Below the pieces are notes generated by a model. It did not search any database and had not been told where the DNA came from. It saw only the letters and a program-made list of their open reading frames with translations. The translations under genes and the position numbers were made by a program. 64,000 nucleotides of DNA from Nocardioides sp. SYSU D00065. GTDB lineage: Bacteria; Actinomycetota; Actinomycetes; Propionibacteriales; Nocardioidaceae. Shown here one piece after another: positions 16,071 through 24,448 of this stretch (position 1 is its first letter; every line of letters begins with the position of its first letter). The DNA lies in contig NZ_JAFMSX010000004.1 in assembly GCF_017916425.1 (NCBI RefSeq), positions 264,295-328,294 of the forward strand, given 5' to 3'.

Positions 16071-16717
16071 CGCTGACCATCTCCCTTCTGCGGCCCCAGC
16101 ATGTCGTGGGCTGCGACGATCGCCCCCAACCCGTCGGCGCGCACCCGTTGCGACACCGCGGAGGCACTGATGCCGAGCTGCTCGGCGAGCTCGCGCTGCG
16201 TATGCTGCGACAGCAGACCACGCAGCACCGACAGCGAGCGTTCGGACAGCCGGCTGACCCGCTCGTCGCGCAGGACCAGACCGGCGTTGACGAGCCCGGC
16301 GTGCGGTCCGTCGGTGGCGCCGTCGGCCGCGACGTACGCCGTGCGCAGCCAGCGAGATGCTGCCGTGCGCCCGGCACGGGCGGCGGCGTCGATGGCGGCG
16401 CGAGCGGCCCACCACCCGGGACCGTCCTCGATGCCGCCGTCGTCCAGGACGGTCGTGGTCCCCCAGCCGATGCCGTGCCGCACGTCGTGGTCGGGCAGGA
16501 GCCGCAGGCGCACCAGCAGGGAGGCCTGAACCGCCTCCCCGACCGTGCCGAAGGTCCCCTGGTGCTCGTCGCCGGCGGTGATCCACAATGGCCGCACCGG
16601 TCGCAGCAGCTCGTTGACCTCCTGCAGCGCGGCGTCGAGGCGCCGGTGCAGCTCGGCCCGGTCGCGCGAGGACCGGGAGCCCACGAGGTCACCGATCACG
16701 GTCGCCACGGACGTCAT
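16067..16717 (-). CDS. SatD-family protein with C-terminal helix-turn-helix
   Basis: 216 residues. The start MTSVATVIGDLVGSR and the WITAGDEHQGTF segment fit the SatD family, first named from an acid-stress locus of streptococci. A helix-turn-helix-like C-terminus follows (TQRELAEQLGISASAVSQRV, about 168-190), so it may bind DNA. It is the first gene of a two-gene unit. A palindrome lies 22-45 bases upstream of its start and could be its own operator. The biochemical role is unknown. Confidence 0.72.
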   Translation of the reverse strand: MTSVATVIGDLVGSRSSRDRAELHRRLDAALQEVNELLRPVRPLWITAGDEHQGTFGTVGEAVQASLLVRLRLLPDHDVRHGIGWGTTTVLDDGGIEDGPGWWAARAAIDAAARAGRTAASRWLRTAYVAADGATDGPHAGLVNAGLVLRDERVSRLSERSLSVLRGLLSQHTQRELAEQLGISASAVSQRVRADGLGAIVAAHDMLGPQKGDGQR

Positions 16718-16738
16718 GGCCCAATGGTGAAGGTGATT

Positions 16739-16762
16739 GCTTCATCTGTCTAGAGATGAAGC
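16739..16762. promoter_or_regulatory. Inverted repeat GCTTCATCT-N6-AGATGAAGC
   Basis: A perfect 9-bp inverted repeat with a six-base centre, AT-rich for this genome, in the 53-base gap between glnE and the SatD-like gene. It may be an operator for the SatD-like unit (whose product has a helix-turn-helix) or a terminator of glnE, whose stop is 9 bases away. The low GC of the arms favours a protein-binding site. Confidence 0.5.
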
Positions 16763-16770
16763 GTTCGACT

Positions 16771-19755
16771 TCACTCCCAGAACACGCGCTCGACCACGGC
16801 GTGCGCCCGGCGCGTGGTGCGGAGGTAGTCGTTGAGCAGCTCGTCGGACGAGCCCGGCGGGTAGCCCAGCACGCCGGCCACCGCGGCCCGTTCGCGGGCG
16901 TCGCGGGGCAGCTGGTCCGACGGCCGCCCGCGCACCAGCGTCACCGCGTTGCGCACCCGGCTCACCAGCCGCCACGCCTCCGCCAGCCTCGCTGCGTCGG
17001 ACTCGGCGATCAGTCCGGCCTCCACGGCGGCGGCCAGCGCCGGCAGGGTCTGCGGCGTCCGCAGCGCCTCGACCGTCCCCGCGTGGCGCATCTGCAACAG
17101 CTGGACCGTCCACTCGACGTCGGCGAGCCCGCCGCGCCCGAGCTTGAGGTGCGTCTGGCGATCGGCTCCGCGCGGCAGGCGCTCCTCGTCCACCCGCGCC
17201 TTGATCCGGCGCACCTCGACCACGTCCGCCTCCGATATCCCCGCCTCGGGGAAGCGCAGCGGGTCGACGAGCTCGGTGAACCGCCGCCGCAGGCCTTCGT
17301 CGCCGGCGACCGGGTCGGCGCGCAGCAGGGCCTGGAACTCCCACACGTGCGACCACTTCGCGTAGTAGGCCGCGTAGGACTCCACCGTGCGCACCATCGG
17401 GCCGTTCCTGCCCTCGGGCCGGAGGTCGGGGTCGACCTCCAGCGGCGGGTCGCTGGCGGGCAGCGCGAGCAGCCGTCGCACCTCTGCGACCACCGCCTGG
17501 GCGAACGACGAGGCGACCTGCGGATCGGCGCCGTCGACGGGCTCGTGCACGAACATCACGTCGGCGTCGCTGCCGTAGGACAGCTCGAAGCCGCCGTAGC
17601 GGCCCATCGCGATCACCGCCAGCCGGCTGGGCGCGTCCGGCAGGCCGCGCTGGCGGCGCACCGACTCCGTGGCGATGTCGAAGGCGGCCTGCAGGGTGGC
17701 GTCGGTGAGCCGGCTCAGGCCCTGGCCGACCAGCGCCACGTCCGTCCCGGCCACCAGCTCGCCGCACGCGATGCGCAGCAGCTCGCGCCGGCGTACGGCC
17801 CGGACGGCGACGATCGCCGCCTCCGGTGACTCGGCTCGCTCGACCAGCGCCCGCATCTCGGCCAGCACCGCCTCGGCGGTCAGCGGCTCCAGCGGCTCCC
17901 CCAGCATCTTCACGCCCTGGGGCTCGCGCTCGAGCAGGTCGGTGGCATAGCGGGAGGTGCCCAGGACGTGCGCGAGCCGCTGGGCGACCTCACCCTCGTC
18001 GCGCAGCATCGTCAGGTACCACGGCGTCCGCCCCAGGCTCTCGCTGATCCGGCGGAACCCGAACAGCCCGGCGTCGGGGTCGGGCGAGTCCGCGAACCAC
18101 TCCAGCAGCACCGGCAGCAGCGTGCGCTGGATGTCGGAGGTGCGGGACACGCCGCGGGTGAGCGCCTCGAGGTGGCGCAGCGCTGCCTTGGGGTCGGCGT
18201 ACCCGAGTGCCGACAGCCGCGCCTCGGCCGCGTCGAGCGAGAGCCGAGCCTCGTCCCCGGCCAGCTTGGCCACGGCCCCGAGCAGCGGGCGGTAGAACAG
18301 CTTCTCGTGCAGCCGCCGCACCTCGCGGCGGTGGTGGCGCCACTGCCGCTCGATCTGCTCGGCCGGCTCGGAGAAGTAGCCCAGCGAGCGGCCCAGCCGG
18401 CGCAGCGACGACTCGTCCTCGGGCAGGACGTGCGTACGACGCAGCTGGTGCAGCTGGATGCGGTGCTCGAGCGTGCGGAGGAACGAGTAGGCCTCGTGCA
18501 GCCTCTCGCCGTCCTCACGACCGACGTAGCCGCCCTCCGTCAGTCGCGCCAGCGCACTGAGCGTGGCCGCGTCGCGCAGCGAGGGGTCCACCCGGCCGTG
18601 GACCAGCTGCAGGAGCTGGACCGCGAACTCGACGTCGCGCAGTCCTCCCGAGCCGAGCTTGAGCTGACGCTCGGCCTCGTGGGCGGGGATGTGCTCGATC
18701 ACCCGGCGACGCATCCCCTGGACCTCGGTGACGAAGCCGTCGCGCTCGGCGGCGGTCCACACCATCGGCTCGATCATCTCGAGGTAGTCCCGGCCCAGGG
18801 CCAGGTCGCCGGCCACCGGCCGGGCCTTGAGCAGCGCCTGGAACTCCCAGGTCTTGGCCCACTTCTCGTAGTAGCCGCGGTGGCTGGCGAGGGTGCGCAC
18901 CAGTGGCCCCTGGCTGCCCTCGGGACGCAAGTTGGCGTCGACGGGCCAGATGGTGCCCTCGCGCGTGTGGTCGGAGCAGATCCGCATCAGGTGCGAGGCG
19001 AGCTGGGTGGCGGTCCGCAGGGCCGCCTGCTCGTCGGCGCCCTCGGCCGGCTCGTGGACGAAGACCACGTCGACGTCGGAGACGTAGTTGAGCTCGTGCC
19101 CTCCGCACTTGCCCATCGCGACCACCGCGAGCCGGACCGCGTGCGCCGCCTCCCCCAGGCGCGCCCGGGCCACCGCCAGGGCCGCGTCGAGAGTGGCCGC
19201 GGCGAGGTCGGACAGCTCGGCCGCCACGTCGTCGACGCCCACGTGGTGGGCCAGGTCGCGGGCGGCGAGCCGCAGCAGGATCCGCCGGTGCTCCACGCGC
19301 AGCGCGTCGACCGCCTCCGCGTCGGGCATCCGCGCCACCGGCTCGGCGTCGTGGGGGTCGGCCCCGACCGCGGTCAGCAGCGCCTCGCGCACGGCGTACG
19401 CCGCCGGGCGGGTGCTGCCGAGCGTCGGGTCGGTCAGCTCGCGCCAGTGGTCGGGGTGCCGCGAGAGGTGGTGGGCGAGCGCCTCGCTGGCCCCGAGCAC
19501 CGCGCACAGGCGCATGGCCGTGCCCTCGTCGTCGGCGATCGCCCGCAGGACGGTCCCGGGGTCGCCCCCGCCGTCTGCGACCGCCTCGGTGAGGCGCAGG
19601 AGGGCGGCCAGGGCGGAGTCGGGGTCGGCCGACGCCGACAGCGGTCCGACCAGCTCCGGGCCGCACCCGCCGAGCAGCGCGAGGTCGCGCAGCGCCCCCG
19701 TCCCGTCGCGGAACCCGCGCCGCACGAGCTGGCCGGCCGTCACGTCCTGCGCCAC
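16771..19755 (-). CDS. glnE: Bifunctional glutamine synthetase adenylyltransferase/adenylyl-removing enzyme
   Basis: 994 residues, the length usual for GlnE. Two nucleotidyltransferase halves are seen: an N-terminal removase (GGHELNYVSDVDVVFVHE, near 213-230) and a C-terminal transferase (GGFELSYGSDADVMFVHEP, near 715-735), each followed by the LRPEG motif and KWAKTWEFQALLKARP or KWSHVWEFQALLRADP. GlnE attaches or removes AMP on a Tyr of glutamine synthetase according to nitrogen state. It lies 130 bases downstream of glnA2 on the same strand, as in other actinobacteria. The GTG start has no clear Shine-Dalgarno. Confidence 0.96.
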   Translation of the reverse strand: MAQDVTAGQLVRRGFRDGTGALRDLALLGGCGPELVGPLSASADPDSALAALLRLTEAVADGGGDPGTVLRAIADDEGTAMRLCAVLGASEALAHHLSRHPDHWRELTDPTLGSTRPAAYAVREALLTAVGADPHDAEPVARMPDAEAVDALRVEHRRILLRLAARDLAHHVGVDDVAAELSDLAAATLDAALAVARARLGEAAHAVRLAVVAMGKCGGHELNYVSDVDVVFVHEPAEGADEQAALRTATQLASHLMRICSDHTREGTIWPVDANLRPEGSQGPLVRTLASHRGYYEKWAKTWEFQALLKARPVAGDLALGRDYLEMIEPMVWTAAERDGFVTEVQGMRRRVIEHIPAHEAERQLKLGSGGLRDVEFAVQLLQLVHGRVDPSLRDAATLSALARLTEGGYVGREDGERLHEAYSFLRTLEHRIQLHQLRRTHVLPEDESSLRRLGRSLGYFSEPAEQIERQWRHHRREVRRLHEKLFYRPLLGAVAKLAGDEARLSLDAAEARLSALGYADPKAALRHLEALTRGVSRTSDIQRTLLPVLLEWFADSPDPDAGLFGFRRISESLGRTPWYLTMLRDEGEVAQRLAHVLGTSRYATDLLEREPQGVKMLGEPLEPLTAEAVLAEMRALVERAESPEAAIVAVRAVRRRELLRIACGELVAGTDVALVGQGLSRLTDATLQAAFDIATESVRRQRGLPDAPSRLAVIAMGRYGGFELSYGSDADVMFVHEPVDGADPQVASSFAQAVVAEVRRLLALPASDPPLEVDPDLRPEGRNGPMVRTVESYAAYYAKWSHVWEFQALLRADPVAGDEGLRRRFTELVDPLRFPEAGISEADVVEVRRIKARVDEERLPRGADRQTHLKLGRGGLADVEWTVQLLQMRHAGTVEALRTPQTLPALAAAVEAGLIAESDAARLAEAWRLVSRVRNAVTLVRGRPSDQLPRDARERAAVAGVLGYPPGSSDELLNDYLRTTRRAHAVVERVFWE

Positions 19756-19885
19756 GGTCGCGCTCAGCCCCGGCGCGACGTGGCGCCGACGCCGGACGGC
19801 TCGTGCTCGTCGATCACGTCGCCGATCCTATGCCCGGGACGCACGGTCCCGTGGGGAGCGCCCGCTCCAGCCGGTGACGCTCGGG

Positions 19886-21232
19886 CTAGAGGACCGGGAG
19901 CATCCGGTCGCGCTCGTAGGCGGTGACCTGGCCCCGGTACTCCTCCCACTCCGCGCGCTTGTTGCGGAGGAAGAAGTCGAAGACGTGCTCGCCCAGGGTC
20001 TCGGCGAGCAGCTCGGAGTCCTCGGCGATGCCGATCGCGTCGTGCAGGCTCTTGGGCAGCGGCGCGATCCCCAGCGCCTTGCGCTCGCGCTCGGTGAGGG
20101 ACCACACGTCGTCCTCGGCCTCGCGCGGCAGCTCGTAGCCCTCCTCGATCCCCTTCATGCCGGCGGCCAGGACCACGGCGAAGGCGAGGTAGGGGTTGCA
20201 GGCGGCGTCGACGGTGCGCAGCTCGATGCGGGTCGACTGGCCCTTGTTGGGCTTGTACATCGGCACGCGGATCATCGCGGAGCGGTTGTTGTGGCCCCAG
20301 CAGATCGACGAGGGCGCCTCGCCGCCGCCGAGCAGCCGCTTGTAGGAGTTGACCCACTGGTTGGTCACCACGCTGATCTCGCTGGCGTGGCGCAGGATCC
20401 CGGCGATGAACTGCTGACCGGTCCGCGACAGCTGGTACTGGGCGCCGGCCTCGAAGAAGGCGTTGCGGTCGCCCTCGAACAGCGAGACGTGCGTGTGCAT
20501 GCCCGAGCCGGGGTGGGTGGTGAACGGCTTGGGCATGAAGGAGGCCCAGATGTCCTGGCCGAGCGCGACCTCGCGGATGACGGTGCGGAAGGTCATGATG
20601 TTGTCGGCCGTGGTGAGCGCGTCGGCGTACCTCAGGTCGATCTCCTGCTGGCCCGGGCCGCCCTCGTGGTGGCTGAACTCCACCGAGATGCCCATCGCCT
20701 CGAGCATCGTGATCGCCTCGCGGCGGAAGTCCGCACCCCGGGACTGCGCGGTGTGGTCGAAGAACCCGCTGCGGTCGACGGGCTGCGGCTCGTCACCCTT
20801 CCCGGGCACGTCCTTGAACAGGTAGAACTCGATCTCGGGGTGGGTGTAGAACGTGAAGCCCTTGTCCGCCGCTGCCCCCAGGGTGCGCTTCAGCACGTGG
20901 CGCGGGTCGGCGTACGAGGGGCTGCCGTCGGGCATCACGATGTCGCAGAACATGCGAGCCGTGGCCGGTCCGCCGTCGTCGCCGGTGCGCCAGGGCAGGA
21001 TCTGGAACGTCGAGGCATCGGGGTGGGCGAGCATGTCGGACTCGTAGACGCGGGCGAAGCCCTCGATGGCCGAGCCGTCGAAGCCGATGCCCTCCTCGAA
21101 GGCGTTCTCCAGCTCGGCCGGCGCCACGCTCACGCTCTTGAGAAAGCCGAGCACGTCGGTGAACCACAGCCGGACGAACCGGACGTCGCGCTCCTCGAGC
21201 GCGCGCAGTACGAAGTCCTCTTGCTTGCCCAT
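19886..21232 (-). CDS. glnA2: Glutamine synthetase type I, GlnA2-like
   Basis: 448 residues. Glutamine synthetase signatures: FTDVLGFLKSV, GIGFDGSAIEGFARV, the metal and substrate region VEFSHHEGGPGQQEIDLRY, HPGSGMHTHVSLFEG and the ammonium or nucleotide loop NRSAMIRVP. The position next to glnE marks it as GlnA2 rather than the main GlnA1. Where GlnA1 has NLYDLPPEE with the adenylylated Tyr, this protein has DVWSLTERE, so the Tyr is replaced by Trp. The leaderless ATG follows TAGGCT by six bases. Confidence 0.92.
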   Translation of the reverse strand: MGKQEDFVLRALEERDVRFVRLWFTDVLGFLKSVSVAPAELENAFEEGIGFDGSAIEGFARVYESDMLAHPDASTFQILPWRTGDDGGPATARMFCDIVMPDGSPSYADPRHVLKRTLGAAADKGFTFYTHPEIEFYLFKDVPGKGDEPQPVDRSGFFDHTAQSRGADFRREAITMLEAMGISVEFSHHEGGPGQQEIDLRYADALTTADNIMTFRTVIREVALGQDIWASFMPKPFTTHPGSGMHTHVSLFEGDRNAFFEAGAQYQLSRTGQQFIAGILRHASEISVVTNQWVNSYKRLLGGGEAPSSICWGHNNRSAMIRVPMYKPNKGQSTRIELRTVDAACNPYLAFAVVLAAGMKGIEEGYELPREAEDDVWSLTERERKALGIAPLPKSLHDAIGIAEDSELLAETLGEHVFDFFLRNKRAEWEEYRGQVTAYERDRMLPVL

Positions 21233-21238
21233 GGCACC

Positions 21239-21244
21239 AGCCTA
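21239..21244 (-). promoter_or_regulatory. -10 box TAGGCT for leaderless glnA2
   Basis: On the minus strand TAGGCT, six bases, then the glnA2 ATG. The hexamer and spacing match the other leaderless genes here. Confidence 0.6.
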
Positions 21245-21321
21245 GGGGGCGTCGGCTGGCATCCCGCCCGGTGGCTGCGGTGTGGGCCCGACGGGCCGCG
21301 GTCACCGGTCCCGGTCAGCGG

Positions 21322-22080
21322 TCAGTGCTCGCCGTCCGAGGGCAGGCGGCTGCTGATGACGGCCTCGCGACGCGCCCGGTCGGCGACGTGCAGGTCGCGC
21401 AGCACGCGCCGCAGCTGGGCCTCGTCGGGCACCAGGCCGAAGCGCAGGTGGATGCCCGGGGGGTCCGGCTCGCGGTCCATCGGCAGCAGCAGCCGGCTGA
21501 GTCGCCAGCGGTACGACGGCGCGCCGGCGACCGCGGTGAGGACGAGGGCTGCCCAGCGCGTCCCGAGGTTCTCGTGCACCACGGCACCGACGTCGTCCCA
21601 CGCCAGCTCGCTGTCGATGCCTGCGCCGTGCAGCTCGACGAGGTCGGCGGAGATCCGCAGCTCGGGACGCCTCGCCCACGCGCGCCACATCTCGGCGGCC
21701 AGGACCAGCAAGAACACCGCCGGCAGACCGGCCACCACGCGCACGCCGGCCCGGTCGTCGAGGACCGCGGCGAGGGCGAGCCCGGCGCCGAGCACCGTGA
21801 GGACCACGGCGACGGCCGGGACCTGCCCGCGCTCACCGAGCCCGAGCGCCCAGGCCGGCCGGCCGCGCAGCTCGGTGCGGCGCCACGTGGACACGCTGCG
21901 CCGCTGCCCGAGCGCGACCAACACTGCCACGGACAGCATGAACGCGCCGACGACGCCGTTGAGGAGGCGCTGGTCGTCCCGGGTCCCGGCCAACCAGAGG
22001 GCGCCGACACCGATGACACCGGTGATGAGGACGGTGAAGATCCCGACGGGACGGGAGGTGAAGGCGTTGCGCCCCGCCAC
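21322..22080 (-). CDS. Membrane protein of unknown function, PH-like C-terminal part
   Basis: 252 residues from the GTG at 22080, four bases after the preceding gene's stop; upstream codons in this frame are only low-complexity overlap. Four hydrophobic spans (VGIFTVLITGVIGVGALWLA, VVGAFMLSVAVLVAL, VPAVAVVLTVLGAGLALAA, VVAGLPAVFLLVLAAE) precede a soluble C-terminal half with beta-like segments (LRISADLVELHGAGIDSELAW, LLLPMDREPDPPGIHLR). The C-terminal half recalls bacterial PH-like domains, but this is uncertain. It is probably translated with the upstream Gly-rich protein. Confidence 0.65.
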   Translation of the reverse strand: MAGRNAFTSRPVGIFTVLITGVIGVGALWLAGTRDDQRLLNGVVGAFMLSVAVLVALGQRRSVSTWRRTELRGRPAWALGLGERGQVPAVAVVLTVLGAGLALAAVLDDRAGVRVVAGLPAVFLLVLAAEMWRAWARRPELRISADLVELHGAGIDSELAWDDVGAVVHENLGTRWAALVLTAVAGAPSYRWRLSRLLLPMDREPDPPGIHLRFGLVPDEAQLRRVLRDLHVADRARREAVISSRLPSDGEH

Positions 22081-22084
22081 CCGC

Positions 22085-22438
22085 TCAGAAGATCGAGTCA
22101 AAGACGTCTCCCACTCCCTCGCCGATCGCGCCGAACGTCTCGCCGATCTCCTCGACGCCGTCGACGACGGCCCCGCCCCAGTCGCCGAGGGTGTCGGCGC
22201 CGGAGTCGAAGAGGCTGTCGATCGCGCCCGAGGTGAAGGCACCCACCACCGTACCGACGGCGGCGCCGACGATCACGCCGGCCGCCGTGCCGACGCCGGG
22301 GATCGGCACGAAGCTGCCGACGACGCCGCCGATGTAGGCACCTGAGGCGGCGCCCGCGGCGATGGACGCGATCGCCGGGACCGCGTTGGAGGTGATCGCC
22401 TGGGCGGGACCCTCCTCCTCCCCAGTTCGAGAGCGCAC
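22085..22438 (-). CDS. Glycine-zipper protein, toxin-carrier-like
   Basis: 117 residues from a GTG at 22438 (no Shine-Dalgarno). The centre is a glycine-rich hydrophobic region (VPIPGVGTAAGVIVGAAVG) followed by VDSLFD-like and DWGGAVVDGVEEIGE segments. Such PGVGT-rich zippers with a short acidic tail occur in WXG/LXG-type polymorphic toxins of actinobacteria between the secretion helix bundle and the toxin domain. Here neither a helix bundle nor a toxin domain is attached, so it may be a remnant or an independent membrane-inserting protein. Function unknown. Confidence 0.5.
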   Translation of the reverse strand: MRSRTGEEEGPAQAITSNAVPAIASIAAGAASGAYIGGVVGSFVPIPGVGTAAGVIVGAAVGTVVGAFTSGAIDSLFDSGADTLGDWGGAVVDGVEEIGETFGAIGEGVGDVFDSIF

Positions 22439-22532
22439 GGCGCGCGGCGGGGTGGTCAGCGTCGAGCCGGTCGGCCCCGGGAAGGGCGGGTAGTCGCGCG
22501 GCAGCCTGCGCGTCTCGGAGACGGGCGCGCGG

Positions 22533-23141
22533 TCAGCGGCAGACGTTGACGTCCTGGGAGCCGAGGACGCCGTCCCAGACCTCGCGCATCGGCCCGACCC
22601 AGCTCTCGGTGGTCGGCACGAACGCGATGCTGCCGGGCACCTTCCCGTGCACGCCGTCCACCTCGACCTCCTCGACGACGAGCGGGACGGTGACCGCGCG
22701 GCGTCGGACGCCCTCCCAGCAGGCGGAGGCCTTCTTCTTCGTCACCGCCTCCTCGAGGGTGACGGGGTCGCCCACGCGCTCGCCGTTGTAGCGCCAGGCG
22801 ACGGTGGTGACGTAGCCGGTGTGGCCCTCCCACGGCGCGCGCACCGTGACGGACATCCCCCAGGTGCGCTTGGTCGGCACGCGGAAGGTGACCTTCCCGT
22901 CCTCGACCTCACGGGTGCGGGACTCCCACACGTGCACCACGTCGGCGTCCAGGGTGCCCCGGGCGTTGACGAGCTGGATCTCGCAGCCCTCGCAGTCCTC
23001 GACGGTGAACGTCAGGCGGGTGCGCTGCTCGGCGGCGCGCTCCTCGGTGAAGGCCGCGCCCGCCGCGCCCATGGGCGCGAGCACGGTGGCGAGCAGGGCG
23101 CTGGCGACGGCGCTCACGAGGACGGTGGTTCGGTTGTTCAT
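22533..23141 (-). CDS. Secreted protein of unknown function
   Basis: 202 residues from the ATG at 23141, with AGGAGA five bases before it. A clear signal peptide (TTVLVSAVASALLATVLAP, then AGAAF) precedes a beta-rich exported part with a CEGCEI pair, MSVTVRAPW and a late Cys pair in ASACWEG and VNVCR, so two disulfides are possible. No family was recognised. It belongs to a group of small secreted or anchored proteins around the two-component system at 23740-25750. Confidence 0.65.
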   Translation of the reverse strand: MNNRTTVLVSAVASALLATVLAPMGAAGAAFTEERAAEQRTRLTFTVEDCEGCEIQLVNARGTLDADVVHVWESRTREVEDGKVTFRVPTKRTWGMSVTVRAPWEGHTGYVTTVAWRYNGERVGDPVTLEEAVTKKKASACWEGVRRRAVTVPLVVEEVEVDGVHGKVPGSIAFVPTTESWVGPMREVWDGVLGSQDVNVCR

Positions 23142-23209
23142 GGTGTCTCCTGTGGTGTGTTCTGTCCCCCTCTGGACGCGAACCACCGTCCGCGGGTTGC
23201 AACGACTTC

Positions 23210-23638
23210 TCAGTCGTCGCCCAACGTGTTCCGCTCCACCTCCGCCAGGGTCGGTCGGCCGCGGTTGCAGAAGACCTCGAGGTCCACCGAGTTCCGCCCG
23301 TCGCTGAAGACGGCGTCGACGTCGTCGTCGGGTCCCTTCTCCCAGCTGACGACCCGCCACCCGCCCGGCCGGTCGGGTCGCACGCCGACGCCGTACGCCC
23401 AGGTGTCACGACACTCCACCACGAACGCCCCCCACTCCCCGGCGACCTCGTCGCGCACCCGCGGGCCCGTCGGCGAGGGGACCGACGCGTCCACGACGTC
23501 GCCGCGGAGCACCTCGTCGCCCACCGGACCGCGGTCGCGGATCGTGGCGCCCACGGTCGAGACGGCGAAGACGCCGGCCATGACGGCGACGGCCGTGGTG
23601 GCAGCCCACAGGCCCACGAGCAGCATCCGACGTCGCAC
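23210..23638 (-). CDS. Membrane-anchored protein of unknown function
   Basis: 142 residues: one N-terminal membrane span (LLVGLWAATTAVAVMAGVFA) and an extracytoplasmic part with two Cys (VVECRDTW, EVFCNRGRP) that may form a disulfide. It is divergent from the response regulator gene, sharing a 101-base intergenic region that holds TTAACC- and GTTAGC-like elements. It may be a target or accessory sensor of that two-component system; this is inference from position. Confidence 0.6.
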   Translation of the reverse strand: MRRRMLLVGLWAATTAVAVMAGVFAVSTVGATIRDRGPVGDEVLRGDVVDASVPSPTGPRVRDEVAGEWGAFVVECRDTWAYGVGVRPDRPGGWRVVSWEKGPDDDVDAVFSDGRNSVDLEVFCNRGRPTLAEVERNTLGDD

Positions 23639-23727
23639 CCGCCCATCGTGCCCGGCGCCGGGTCAGCGCGACGACAGGGCGTGGTTAAGGCACGGCTAAC
23701 GGTGACGGTGCGGCGTCGCCCGGAAGG

Positions 23728-23733
23728 TACGGT
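23728..23733 (+). promoter_or_regulatory. -10 box TACGGT for leaderless response regulator gene
   Basis: TACGGT, six bases, then the GTG at 23740. Two TA-containing elements, GGTTAAGG and GCTAACGG, lie 29-56 bases upstream of the start codon and may bind the regulator itself. Confidence 0.55.
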
Positions 23734-23739
23734 CACGGC

Positions 23740-24447
23740 GTGGCGCAGGTGCTGATCATCGAGGACGACGACCGGATCCGGCCCTTGCTGGTGCGCGGCC
23801 TGCGCGAGTGCGGCCACACCGTGACCTCGGCACCCACGGGCATGGCCGGCCTTCAGCTGGCTGTCGACTCCACGCCCGACCTGGTGGTGCTCGACCTCGG
23901 GCTGCCGGACGTCGACGGCACGCAGGTGCTGTCCATGCTGCGCGCGGTCAGCGCGGTGCCGGTGATCATCGCCAGCGCCCGTGCCGACGACCCGTCGCTG
24001 GTCGGCGCGCTCGACGCCGGCGCCGACGACTACGTCGTGAAGCCCTTCACCAGCGCCCAGCTCGACGCGCGCGTCCGCGCGGTGCTGCGGCGGGTCGAGC
24101 ACGGCCGCCGGCGTCCGAGCACCCTGACGGTCGGCGGCCTTGCGGTCGACCTGGCGGGCCGCCGGGTCCATCTCGACGGGCGCGAGGTGGACCTGACCCC
24201 GCGCGAGTTCGACCTGCTCGCCCACCTCGCCGAGCGACCCGGCGAGGTGGTCACCAAGCGCGACCTGCTGGTCGAGGTGTGGCGCCAGCCGTGGGGCGGC
24301 TCGGACAAGACCGTCGACGTCCACCTGTCGTGGCTGCGCCGCAAGCTGGGCGAGACGGCCGCCGCTCCTCGCTACCTCACCACCGTCCGCGGCGTCGGCG
24401 TACGGCTCGCGGCGCCCGACGACCTCACCTCCGACGGGGACGGCTGA
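23740..24447 (+). CDS. OmpR/PhoB-family response regulator
   Basis: 235 residues. Receiver domain with acidic pair (LIIEDDDRI), phospho-acceptor Asp52 (LVVLDLGLPDVDG), the switch Ser in IIASARADD (usually Thr/Ser) and Lys in DDYVVKPF. A winged-helix effector follows (DLTPREFDLLAHLAERPGEV, VHLSWLRRKLGE, TTVRGVGVRL). It is paired with the kinase gene starting two bases later. Likely targets are the small secreted protein genes around it. Confidence 0.93.
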   Translation: MAQVLIIEDDDRIRPLLVRGLRECGHTVTSAPTGMAGLQLAVDSTPDLVVLDLGLPDVDGTQVLSMLRAVSAVPVIIASARADDPSLVGALDAGADDYVVKPFTSAQLDARVRAVLRRVEHGRRRPSTLTVGGLAVDLAGRRVHLDGREVDLTPREFDLLAHLAERPGEVVTKRDLLVEVWRQPWGGSDKTVDVHLSWLRRKLGETAAAPRYLTTVRGVGVRLAAPDDLTSDGDG

Positions 24448-24448
24448 C

